Position numbers and translations under genes: made by a program | Source: Cognatiyoonia koreensis | Lineage (GTDB): Bacteria; Pseudomonadota; Alphaproteobacteria; Rhodobacterales; Rhodobacteraceae | Assembly (NCBI RefSeq): GCF_900109295.1 | Contig: NZ_FOIZ01000002.1 | Location: 248,001 to 312,000, forward strand | Length of the DNA: 64,000 nt | Reading direction: 5' to 3' | Shown here: positions 35,676 to 44,327 of the stretch, in pieces | How the letters are laid out: the number at the start of each line of letters is the position of its first letter | Position numbering within the stretch: position 1 is the stretch's first letter | Notes under the pieces: generated by a model | The model's database searches: none | What the model saw: only the letters and a program-made list of their open reading frames with translations | Told to the model about the DNA's origin: nothing

Positions 35676-37681
35676 GGCGACAGCGAAAATACACCGATAC
35701 TCGCGCCTGCGTTCGATCCCCCGCGCCCGGCAATTTCGGCTTCGATCAATGGCAAAAGTGACGCAGCAGTCGTGCCGTCTGTTGCTGCGGCTGCCGCTAT
35801 CAAGGGGCTTTCACTCGCAATTGCAATCAAAAGCTGGGGCGTCGGCTCTGACCCTGCTTCAGCCTGCAATGCAAAACTGAAAGTCGCGCTACCGTCAGCT
35901 CCTTCGCTAAGACGGTCGGTCAGATTGTACACCCCGCCAGCGGCAGAAATGAGCGCCAGCCATGTCGTGCGCCCGCGCCGATCGCTCAACCGGCCCACAA
36001 TCGCGCCACCGCTGATCATTTCTGTATTGTCGAGTGTGAGAACTGGCGCAGGTCCGCCACGCGCACGCAAACTATCGGCCAGCGCCAAGGCCGGGCATTG
36101 TTCAGCTGTAATTTCCTGTGACTGTACAGTCGGGCGGGCACCAAAAGCCTCATCGTATCGATCCGCCAATCCGTCAAAGTCTGCTACGCTTTGCGACAAC
36201 GCACTGATGACGCCGCTGTTGGGTCCAGAAGCGATGCGTGTCACGTAGACACAGGGCTCTTCAGACCACGCCGCAAGGAATCCCTCGCGCGTCGATGTAT
36301 CCGGGCCTGAGACAGTTTCAGTAGGCTCGGTGGCCCCCGTGGGTGTTGCCGGCGGTGTCGTGGCATCCGCTCCGGCGAACATGCCGGTTGACCAGCCGTA
36401 GTAACTGCCACCTCCGACCAGAACGGCCAAAAGCGCGATCACCAGCCCAACTCTGCTTTTTGGTTCAGGATGCGGTTGCGAGGTGGGTGCGATGGTTTGC
36501 GGCGCAATGGTTGCAGGTGCCTGGGTGGTGCCAAATGGGCTGGCAGATGCACTGGTGCCCGTGACTTCAAGTGAACCCGAAAGCGTAGTTGCAGGTGCAC
36601 TGCGGCCAGGCGGCTGTCGCAAACCCGGAACAAGGGTCGCAGGCTGCAACGTTGCTGTCGTCTGTCCGGCAGGTGGTGGGGCCACGGTGGTCTGTGAAAC
36701 CGGCACATCCAAAAGGGCGACGACATCGGACATGCGCGCCGGGCGATCTGCAGGATCAGGCTGCAGCATTTTGGTCAGAATAAACTGCAGTTCGGGATCA
36801 ATACCGCTTAGATCAGGGACCGACTGGCGGGCATTCACAGCCTCGACAACGGATGTGCCCATGTCCAAAGGCTTGCCACGGGCCGCGGCAGCGATCAACA
36901 GGCCAAGGCCATAGATATCGGTACGCGGCCCGACCTCTCCGCCAAAATGCCCCAACTGTTCCGGCGAAATATACTTGAATTTCCCGGCAAGCTGGCCGTG
37001 CAAAGTGCTTTCTACATTGGTCTGGCTTTTCGCGATCCCGAAATCGATAAGAACGGCATCATCGATGGCACCACCGCGCAGGATCACGTTATCAGGGGAG
37101 AGATCGCGGTGAACGACTTCCATGCTGTGCGCACGGTCGAGACCTTTGGCGAGACGGCGGATCAGACCCTTACAGGCTTCGACGGAAAGCCCGCCCTTCT
37201 CTTGCATCTCTTCCGACAAAGAAACGCCGTCAATGAACTCCATGATCAGGCAAAAACGATCCAGATTGGTGTCTTTGACAAAGTTGTAATAGCGAACAAT
37301 GGCTTGGTCAGAGAGCTGACACAGCACCTTCGCCTCGCGCATGAACAAGGCCGCGACTTTTTCGTCGTTGGCAAGCGAGTTCAAAACGATCTTGATTGCG
37401 ACGGCATCGCCGGTAAATGCGTTCTCACCACGGAACACTTCGCCCATGCCACCGGCGCTGATCAGTTCCTTGATTTCGTAGTTGTTGTTAATCATCGTGC
37501 CCGGCGGAATTGGCACGGATTTTTCCTGCGATGGCGGCGGCGTCACATCAGGACGTGGTGCGGCGGGAACTTCCTCGGTGTCCTTGGGCAAAATGATCGT
37601 CTCGGGCTGCGCATCGGCCTCACGGGGCGCGATACGGGTGCGATCGTCTTCGGTGGGGTCCTTGTCTTCTCCCTCCGCCAT
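35672..37681 (-). CDS. ppkA: T6SS serine/threonine protein kinase PpkA
   Basis: A 669-residue transmembrane Hanks-type kinase. The kinase domain (about 68-325) is complete: Gly-loop SAGGMGEVF, K97 in VAIKIV, HRDLSPDN with D193, DFG 213-215 and SPEQ. A Pro/Thr-rich juxtamembrane segment, a transmembrane helix (412-430) and a periplasmic domain (about 465-669) with C477 and C529 follow. In T6SS, PpkA phosphorylates targets that FHA proteins bind. The periplasmic domain matches that of the TonB-like protein. The N-terminal DDRTRI resembles the phosphosite motifs of TssL. It is the last gene of the leftward operon. Confidence 0.93.
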   Translation of the reverse strand: MAEGEDKDPTEDDRTRIAPREADAQPETIILPKDTEEVPAAPRPDVTPPPSQEKSVPIPPGTMINNNYEIKELISAGGMGEVFRGENAFTGDAVAIKIVLNSLANDEKVAALFMREAKVLCQLSDQAIVRYYNFVKDTNLDRFCLIMEFIDGVSLSEEMQEKGGLSVEACKGLIRRLAKGLDRAHSMEVVHRDLSPDNVILRGGAIDDAVLIDFGIAKSQTNVESTLHGQLAGKFKYISPEQLGHFGGEVGPRTDIYGLGLLIAAAARGKPLDMGTSVVEAVNARQSVPDLSGIDPELQFILTKMLQPDPADRPARMSDVVALLDVPVSQTTVAPPPAGQTTATLQPATLVPGLRQPPGRSAPATTLSGSLEVTGTSASASPFGTTQAPATIAPQTIAPTSQPHPEPKSRVGLVIALLAVLVGGGSYYGWSTGMFAGADATTPPATPTGATEPTETVSGPDTSTREGFLAAWSEEPCVYVTRIASGPNSGVISALSQSVADFDGLADRYDEAFGARPTVQSQEITAEQCPALALADSLRARGGPAPVLTLDNTEMISGGAIVGRLSDRRGRTTWLALISAAGGVYNLTDRLSEGADGSATFSFALQAEAGSEPTPQLLIAIASESPLIAAAAATDGTTAASLLPLIEAEIAGRGGSNAGASIGVFSLSP

Positions 37682-38445
37682 CAGGGCACCTCGACCGCAT
37701 GTACGTCTTCACCGGCAAAGTGCACGACAACCGCCGTGACATTATCCTTGGCTCCGCGGTCCAACGTCATCTGTATCAAGGTTTCGCAAGCTGCATCCAT
37801 CGACGCAGCAGTGCTTAGGGTCTGGCGAATGTCATCATCCGAATTATGCTCGGTCAGCCCGTCCGAACACAAAAGAAAGACGTCTCCGGGTTGCAACTGG
37901 CCGGCAACGATATCGCACTGCGGTTTCGCGGAAACGCCGATCGCGCGGGTAATCACGTTGCGACGGGGCCATGAAACGGCCTCCTCCGGGGACATCAGGC
38001 CAGCATCCAAAAGGTCGTTTACCTCGGTATGGTCTTTGGTCTGCTGGACCAGCATGCCGTCACGCAAAAGATAGATGCGGCTATCACCAGACCAAATGCA
38101 CAGGTACTGGTCCTCATGGGCCAGAAGCCCAACAAGCGTGGCGCCCACGGTGCCACCACCCAGCGTCTGAGCATGTTCAACGATGCGAGTGTGAGCGCGG
38201 GACAGACGCTCCATAAATCTGGCCTGCAGATCCTCGGCAGAGATGGGAACACCGACAGAGGCGAGTTCCTCGGTGATGGTCTGGCTGGCATAGTCGCCCG
38301 CGTCATGACCGCCCATACCATCGGCAACGACCCATACACCGGATTCCGGACGGGTCAGAAAGCTGTCTTCGTTATGATCCCGCACGCGACCGGTATTGGT
38401 CTGACCGGCCGTCGCGATTGTGAAATAATCCGTTTGCACAGTCAT
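37681..38445 (-). CDS. pppA: T6SS PP2C-type protein phosphatase PppA
   Basis: A 254-residue PPM/PP2C phosphatase that reverses PpkA phosphorylation. Metal-binding Asp motifs are visible: RDHNEDSF, VVADGMGGHDAGDYAS, GDSRIYLLRDG, LCSDGLTEH and DNVTAVVV. It overlaps the ppkA start (TGATG-type junction) and follows tagF by 5 bp, giving the standard tagF-pppA-ppkA post-translational control set. Confidence 0.95.
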   Translation of the reverse strand: MTVQTDYFTIATAGQTNTGRVRDHNEDSFLTRPESGVWVVADGMGGHDAGDYASQTITEELASVGVPISAEDLQARFMERLSRAHTRIVEHAQTLGGGTVGATLVGLLAHEDQYLCIWSGDSRIYLLRDGMLVQQTKDHTEVNDLLDAGLMSPEEAVSWPRRNVITRAIGVSAKPQCDIVAGQLQPGDVFLLCSDGLTEHNSDDDIRQTLSTAASMDAACETLIQMTLDRGAKDNVTAVVVHFAGEDVHAVEVP

Positions 38446-38450
38446 CGGGG

Positions 38451-39179
38451 TTAGGCTTCCTTGTCTTCCGACGCCACAGTGAGGGGATACCCCATCAACC
38501 AGGCGATCACTTCCACATCAGGCCACCCCTGACAGACGTACACAGCAGAGCTTGTCGCATCCGCGCGCCAGACATATGACCGCCCGCGAATGGCATGGTC
38601 GCGGTCCGCGATGGCCGCATCCTGCCACAGCCGGGCGATATCGCCATCACTGCGTGCAGCCCAGAATCCATTTGTTCGGAGTTGAGTCTCTGCAGCATCA
38701 CTAAAATCGCTCACGGCGCTGGCAACGTGTGAACCAAGTTCCTTTGCGTCGCTTCCATCAGTGCGCACATAGCCATCCAGCGCCTGTTCCAGCGCCTCAA
38801 ACACGGATTGTGACTGGTCCTGCACTGGCGCGTGGACGGCACTACCTTCCAAGGCAGCGACCAAGGGAAAGCGTCGCCCGACCCTGTCGCGCGACGTGCG
38901 AACAACACCCAGAAATCCATGCCCCCCCGGTGTCAGATCGGGGCCGAACCAGAACCGCAGGCTTTGAGCCGTGTCAAAATTGCTTTCCCAAGCCTCTGCC
39001 CAGCCGATTTTGAGACTTGGCATGACGTGACCGAACCATTGTTCGAGCAATTCCACCAAAGGCGCTGAAATACCTGTTGAAACAAAATCGCCAAATTCCG
39101 GATGCTTTCCGAAGACACCAACGGATACTTGCGCTGTGTCCTGAACCTGATGTTCCATGGTGTCTGCGGCCACATTCAT
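38451..39179 (-). CDS. tagF: T6SS-associated protein TagF (DUF2094)
   Basis: A 242-residue TagF. The diagnostic N-terminus VGVFGKHPEFGDFVSTGIS and LLEQWFGHVMPSLK are present, as is WFGPDLTPGGHGFLGVVRTS. TagF represses T6SS post-translationally in Pseudomonas and Agrobacterium, in the latter together with PppA and Fha. ATG 39179 lies just after the tssM stop; ATG 39158 is an alternative. It is not fused to PppA here, unlike in Agrobacterium. Confidence 0.92.
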   Translation of the reverse strand: MNVAADTMEHQVQDTAQVSVGVFGKHPEFGDFVSTGISAPLVELLEQWFGHVMPSLKIGWAEAWESNFDTAQSLRFWFGPDLTPGGHGFLGVVRTSRDRVGRRFPLVAALEGSAVHAPVQDQSQSVFEALEQALDGYVRTDGSDAKELGSHVASAVSDFSDAAETQLRTNGFWAARSDGDIARLWQDAAIADRDHAIRGRSYVWRADATSSAVYVCQGWPDVEVIAWLMGYPLTVASEDKEA

Positions 39180-39183
39180 CGGA

Positions 39184-42100
39184 TCAATCCAAACTTTGCG
39201 GGCATTCAAACTCTGCCAGTTCCGGCATTGTGAAGGGGTTCGTCACCGCATCATACCCGATATCATAGGTGATAGAGCGCCCGCCTAGAACATACATGCG
39301 GCGGCTGACGTTACCAGATGCCCGCTGCGGATCACCGCTGCGGATGAACCGCGCCAGTGACCAGACGTTACCGCTATAGCCTTCTGCATCGGTGCGCCCG
39401 CTTGGCGGGGAAACCTGTAGCATGACCTGCCCGCTGTCATTGGGCCAGCTAATCGGAGTTGGCGGATCATTTGGCAAGGTTGGGATCGGCTTGCTGCCAA
39501 TAGTCAAAAGCGCTTGGCGGATCGACGAATGCGAAGACTGGTGCGTCAGGGACAAATCGACACGCGGACTGGTGCCGCCAGCGGCAAAGAACGCCTCGCG
39601 GATACGCAGCGCCCGTTCGAATTGGCGGAGCGCATTCGGAGATATCCTGTCTGCCAGAGAGCTTGATTCATCAATTGCCAACCCATCAGCCGTACGAATG
39701 ACGTGTCGCGCCAGATAGGTGGAGTAGAACGTATCCATGTCGCCACCGGGGCCGAAGAAATTGCCGAAGGCCGCAATGGACACTTCGCGATCGGTGTCGC
39801 GGAATGGGTAGTAAGCGGTGATGTTCTCGCGGCATGAGAACGTAATGTCATTTGCGAGAGCGCGGTTCATCTCGGCTAGCGTCGCGTCAGTCGCCTCTTC
39901 CTGAAAGTCATTATAGGCGTCGTCGATCATCTCCTGGATCTTCGCAGGATAGCGTGAGGTCTGGCCGATCAACGCACTCAACGCCTGCGGCATGAACTGT
40001 GCGGCCTGCTCGGGATTGGTTTCCGCAAGAGTGAGATATCCAAGGATTTCACCCAGCTTGTCCTGCAAAGCGTCCATCGCCGTGGCATCCATCGGACCGT
40101 CGAGCACTTCATACCATTTTTCAAACTGTGCCTCGATACGTTCCAGCGGGGCCGTCATGCCGCCACTTGACCCGTTCACACGAACCTGATCCTTGGCCTG
40201 ATTGGCCATCGCATCAAGCAACATGCGCTGCACGCCGGATGAGCGACTGCGGAAGCGCGATGCGATGGCACCGCCAACATCGGTTGCGACGCCTTCAGCA
40301 CCACCTTCACCACCACCGCCACCCAAAAGTGAAGAAGCATCCAAACCGTCCAATTCTTCCAGTTCGCGCGTCAAGCGTGTTTCGGCTTTCACCGCCTCGG
40401 CCAGACGCAACAAGGGCGAATTATCGCCGGCAGCAGCACCCAGTGCATCATAGCGCGGCTTATCGGCAGACAAGTTCGCGAGTTTGACGCTTGCAAACAT
40501 TTCATCCCACGCAGCGACGAAATCTCGGGTATAGCGCGAATGAAGTGCCTGATCCAAACCAGCCAGCTGCGCATCGAAATCAACGTCTGACGCTTGCTCA
40601 CCCAAAACCCATTTGTCTTCGACCAAACGGTCTCGCACGACATCCAATTGGTCAAAGAAAAAGCCCCAATAACCTTCGTAGGTATAAAGGGCAGGCACGC
40701 CGATCTCGGTCAGGTCACGTTCATCCGTCGTGATAAAGACCTTCACACTTTCAGATCCGGTGCGTTCAACGAGGTTGAAATCACTCATTCCTGAAGCCTT
40801 CGCCTTGTCGGAAATCAGGGCATAGGCCTGATCGGCAACGGACATGCGAACGATCGCGTCACGCGCGGTTTCGACCGCATTTTCGTCGATGGTGACGGAA
40901 ATCTCGCGCGTGTCATCGAGGTTTAACATCGCTTCAAGATGCCGACCAAGCTGTTCACGCTTTGTCAGCCCCTCGCGTCCCGTAAAGGTTTCGCGCCAAG
41001 TGTCATCGAACCAAGCAATGACAGCTTCGTTGTCTTCACGCTCGCCCTGACCGCCCAGCAGCATATACACTTTGAGCGCACGGTAGATTTCGGCCGGCTC
41101 GCCAGTGTTTCGGATTTCCTGCAGACGCCGTTCGACGTCTAGAAGCAGACGAGGCCGCAACATCTGTTCTAAAGCATCCGAATAAGCATTCGTAGTCGAC
41201 GCCTGCACGCGGTCGCGCTGGCTCAGGCCGAACCCCTCCCAGATCGTCGCCTCTGCTGTCGTACCATACCCGGCAGGCATGGTGCGCAGACGTTCAAGAT
41301 GGGGAAGGATGGGATCAAGATCGCGGTCTTCGATCTCGGTGCGCAGGATTTCCGTGTTGGCCTGGCGCGCATAGGTCTCGCCTTCGGTGCGGGCGGTATT
41401 CACCAGATCGCGGTTCAGCCAATAACTAAAGCCCAAGGCCGCCAGCACTCCAGCAGTTGTTATTCCAATAACAGACAATCCCAGACCACGCATGATCGCC
41501 TGACGGCGCACAGCACGCACATCATGGCTGACCCAGTCACGTTCTTCGAAAATGACACGCTTCAGCAGGTCATGAATGAAAAAGCTCTTGCCCTGCCCTG
41601 ACATGAAAGACGGCGCAAAGGCACCGGCGGCACCTTCGTTGCGAGCCATCGCACCCAGCACCTGATCAATTGGTGTGCCTTCTTGCGTCCCTGACGTGAA
41701 ATAGAACCCACGCAAAATGGCGTTGGACTTATAGCGGGTTGGCTCAAATACGCGACGCAGGAAATCGCTGACATTGTCGCGCAGCAATGCCATTTGACCC
41801 GGCAGTCCGAAAATCGCGACACGGCTGATGCCGTCTGGTTCTTCGCTCAGGCGGTCAATCACTTCGTCGGACAAACGGGACACAAGCTTGTCGAATTCGG
41901 TTGGCACACTTTCGTGCGTCTGCTCCTTGCGATCCTTGGTCTGGAAGGTCACGCCCCAGACGTTCTTGCGGCGGTTGATGTTGAAGCTCGAAAAGTATTC
42001 GCGGAATCCTGAAATCAGATCTGCTTTGGTGAACAGGACATAAACAGGGAAATCCACGCGCAGCGCCTCGTGGACTTCGGCAAGGCGGGCACGCACCGTT

Positions 42101-42804
42101 TCCGCGTGACGGGTGAGGCTCTCCTCCGTCCCGGTCATCATATCTTCGACCGAAAACGCTAGAATGATACCATTGATTGGCTGACTTGGTCTGGCTTTCT
42201 TCAGCAGTTCAAGGAACGATTTCCAGCTACTTTCATCGGCAGTCTTGTCACTGTCCTGAGTAGTGTAGCGGCCGGCAGTGTCGATCATCACCGCGTCTTC
42301 TGCAAACCACCAGTCGCAATAGCGGGTGCCCCCGAACCCTTCAACGACACCGTCATCGTCTTTCTGCGCCAGCGGAAACTCGATACCGGAATTCTGCAAA
42401 GCAGTTGTCTTACCAGCACCTGGAGGTCCGATAATGACGTACCAGGGCAGATCATAAAGATAAGCGCTGCCACCGGATTTCTTCAACGTCGCAAGGGCAG
42501 ATTGCATCCGTTCTGACAAAATCTTGCCATCGCCTTCGGGCTCTGCGGGGATCAGCGCATCTTCAAGTTCTTTCGCCTTCTTGCGGCGCGCACGCCACTT
42601 GAAGAACATCATGACCAGGATTGTGCCGATGATCAGGCCGATCAATGTGGTCCGCAGCCAGACCGTCGACAAAAAGCCGACACCGGTCATCGGCAAGCCG
42701 AACCAGATCGCGCAAATCAGACAGATAAGTCCGATAATGATTGCCGGAATGCGCATCCATGGACGCCACCGCATAAACCGGAGAAGGTAACGAAAGACGT
42801 TCAA
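39184..42804 (-). CDS. tssM: T6SS membrane complex protein TssM (IcmF)
   Basis: A 1206-residue inner membrane protein. Two N-terminal transmembrane helices and a cytoplasmic NTPase-like domain with Walker A GPPGAGKT (about 127-134) and DTAGRYTTQD are followed by a third transmembrane helix (GLSVIGITTAGVLAALGFSY) and a large periplasmic part with ImcF-related and DUF1215-like helices, ending in a beta-rich domain. It spans the envelope with TssL, and with TssJ where that exists. No tssJ is seen in this locus. It overlaps tssL by 4 bp. Confidence 0.96.
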   Translation of the reverse strand: MNVFRYLLRFMRWRPWMRIPAIIIGLICLICAIWFGLPMTGVGFLSTVWLRTTLIGLIIGTILVMMFFKWRARRKKAKELEDALIPAEPEGDGKILSERMQSALATLKKSGGSAYLYDLPWYVIIGPPGAGKTTALQNSGIEFPLAQKDDDGVVEGFGGTRYCDWWFAEDAVMIDTAGRYTTQDSDKTADESSWKSFLELLKKARPSQPINGIILAFSVEDMMTGTEESLTRHAETVRARLAEVHEALRVDFPVYVLFTKADLISGFREYFSSFNINRRKNVWGVTFQTKDRKEQTHESVPTEFDKLVSRLSDEVIDRLSEEPDGISRVAIFGLPGQMALLRDNVSDFLRRVFEPTRYKSNAILRGFYFTSGTQEGTPIDQVLGAMARNEGAAGAFAPSFMSGQGKSFFIHDLLKRVIFEERDWVSHDVRAVRRQAIMRGLGLSVIGITTAGVLAALGFSYWLNRDLVNTARTEGETYARQANTEILRTEIEDRDLDPILPHLERLRTMPAGYGTTAEATIWEGFGLSQRDRVQASTTNAYSDALEQMLRPRLLLDVERRLQEIRNTGEPAEIYRALKVYMLLGGQGEREDNEAVIAWFDDTWRETFTGREGLTKREQLGRHLEAMLNLDDTREISVTIDENAVETARDAIVRMSVADQAYALISDKAKASGMSDFNLVERTGSESVKVFITTDERDLTEIGVPALYTYEGYWGFFFDQLDVVRDRLVEDKWVLGEQASDVDFDAQLAGLDQALHSRYTRDFVAAWDEMFASVKLANLSADKPRYDALGAAAGDNSPLLRLAEAVKAETRLTRELEELDGLDASSLLGGGGGEGGAEGVATDVGGAIASRFRSRSSGVQRMLLDAMANQAKDQVRVNGSSGGMTAPLERIEAQFEKWYEVLDGPMDATAMDALQDKLGEILGYLTLAETNPEQAAQFMPQALSALIGQTSRYPAKIQEMIDDAYNDFQEEATDATLAEMNRALANDITFSCRENITAYYPFRDTDREVSIAAFGNFFGPGGDMDTFYSTYLARHVIRTADGLAIDESSSLADRISPNALRQFERALRIREAFFAAGGTSPRVDLSLTHQSSHSSIRQALLTIGSKPIPTLPNDPPTPISWPNDSGQVMLQVSPPSGRTDAEGYSGNVWSLARFIRSGDPQRASGNVSRRMYVLGGRSITYDIGYDAVTNPFTMPELAEFECPQSLD

Positions 42805-44327
42805 TACGTGCCCTCACGTGCTAGCAGAACTTCGACGCGACGATTTTGGGCGCGCCCCTCCGGGGTGCTATTGTCTCCGATCGGGCTGGCCTCGCCACGC
42901 CCTTCAATCGTGACCCTCTCCGCATCGCTCATGTATTCCAGCAGCTTGTTAGCCACGCTGGTGGCGCGGGCGTCCGAAAGCTCCTGATTGCTCTTGTAGC
43001 GGCCACGACCTGACATCGGGATATTATCGGTGAAACCCTGTACAAGGATCGGGCCGGGTTCGGAATCCAACACTGCAGCGATTTCACCGGCCAATGCTTC
43101 GAATTCCGGTTTCACTTCGGCGCTGCCAGTGCCGAACAACAAGGCGTTGCCGACGCGGACAAAGATGTAGTTGCCCTTTTCACCAACCTCGACGGAGCCA
43201 TTGGCGATTTGCTCTGACAACTTTCCGGAAATTCGATCGAGCTGCGTGGTATCAACGGGCGCGGTGAACTGTTCCACGACGACCGGACGGACAAGCGAAA
43301 TGCGGCTGGCGTTCGGATGCATCGTGTTGAAGTTCGAAACGACCTGTCCACCATCGCGCGCGATGAGCGTCGATAGCCCGGCGAAGGTGGCCACAACCAG
43401 CACGGCGGCGATGCTGGCAAATATCCAAAGCGGCAAGCCGCCGAATTTACGCTTTCCGGCCAGCGGAACAGCAGTCCAACTGACAGAGATATCTTCGTCA
43501 GGGCGTGGATGCACACGGCGCAGGGTCTCGTAGATTGCGGAACGTATGCGGGCCAACTCGACTGATCCATTTGGCAGCGTGCGATACTGGCCTTCAAAGC
43601 CCAGCGACAGACAGACCAGCATGAGTTCAAGCAAGTTGAAGCGTTGACCAGGAGCCTGCATCGCCTTCTCGGCTTCTTGGAAAAAGCCGACGCCGGAATC
43701 GCGCTTCTGGAAGAAGCGGGCCACCATTGAGTATTGGATCCAGACACCCTTGTCCGCCCCCGGCAGGTTCTGGACAATATCGTCTGCTGTGCCGCACAGC
43801 GCGTATTTGCCGACCTGCGCTTCATGGGGGTCGGCACCCGCTTGTACGGCGTTACGCTCGAACTGGTCAATCTCGCGTGTGACATGTTCCATCAGCGGAA
43901 CAGCCTGCATTTCAACCATGCCGGTGCGCAGACGCCCGAACAAGATCAGCAGGTTTGCGGCAGCCGCCAATAGCGGGTTTGACGGGCCACCTTTGCCCAG
44001 CCCCTTGGCGCGCAACGCTTCATTCAGCGAAATTTTCGGGCCGGACATCGGTGCAGCTTGCGGCTGGCTTTCTTGCGGAATCTGCGGGAAGAAGCCTTCT
44101 TGCTGGCCACCAGCAGGCCGCCCGATCGGGCTTTGTGGCGCTGGTGCAGGTTGTTGGACAGGACCGCCAAGCCACGTATTGCCAGTGCTCGGCTGAGCAG
44201 GACGCCCGAAGCCGCCAGGTTGCACAGGTGGCAGCGCTCCACCGATGACAGTACGGTCATTGTCCTGCGCAGGCGGTTTGACACCCGGCAGTTTTCCCCC
44301 AAAGACCGTCTTGTCGTCGTCTGACAT
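42801..44327 (-). CDS. tssL: T6SS membrane protein TssL with C-terminal OmpA domain
   Basis: A 508-residue DotU/IcmH protein. The cytoplasmic N-terminus holds two copies of an FHA-ligand-like motif, DDDKTVFGG (T7) and DNDRTVIGG (T26), then a Pro/Gln-rich stretch. The DotU helical domain shows NPLLAAAANLLILFGRLR and SVGLSLGFEG-like LVCLSLGFEGQYR. A single transmembrane helix precedes a periplasmic OmpA-like domain (LVQGFTDNIP, GRGEASPIGDN, RRVEVLL) that can bind peptidoglycan. In Agrobacterium, TssL phosphorylation recruits Fha, so T7 and T26 are natural candidates. Its ATG overlaps the tssK stop (TAATG). Confidence 0.95.
   Translation of the reverse strand: MSDDDKTVFGGKLPGVKPPAQDNDRTVIGGALPPVQPGGFGRPAQPSTGNTWLGGPVQQPAPAPQSPIGRPAGGQQEGFFPQIPQESQPQAAPMSGPKISLNEALRAKGLGKGGPSNPLLAAAANLLILFGRLRTGMVEMQAVPLMEHVTREIDQFERNAVQAGADPHEAQVGKYALCGTADDIVQNLPGADKGVWIQYSMVARFFQKRDSGVGFFQEAEKAMQAPGQRFNLLELMLVCLSLGFEGQYRTLPNGSVELARIRSAIYETLRRVHPRPDEDISVSWTAVPLAGKRKFGGLPLWIFASIAAVLVVATFAGLSTLIARDGGQVVSNFNTMHPNASRISLVRPVVVEQFTAPVDTTQLDRISGKLSEQIANGSVEVGEKGNYIFVRVGNALLFGTGSAEVKPEFEALAGEIAAVLDSEPGPILVQGFTDNIPMSGRGRYKSNQELSDARATSVANKLLEYMSDAERVTIEGRGEASPIGDNSTPEGRAQNRRVEVLLAREGTY

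Noticed and set aside
36947-38074. 375-residue plus-strand frame opposite ppkA and pppA
   Set aside because: It covers two real genes with intact kinase and phosphatase motifs on the other strand, and has no domain of its own.
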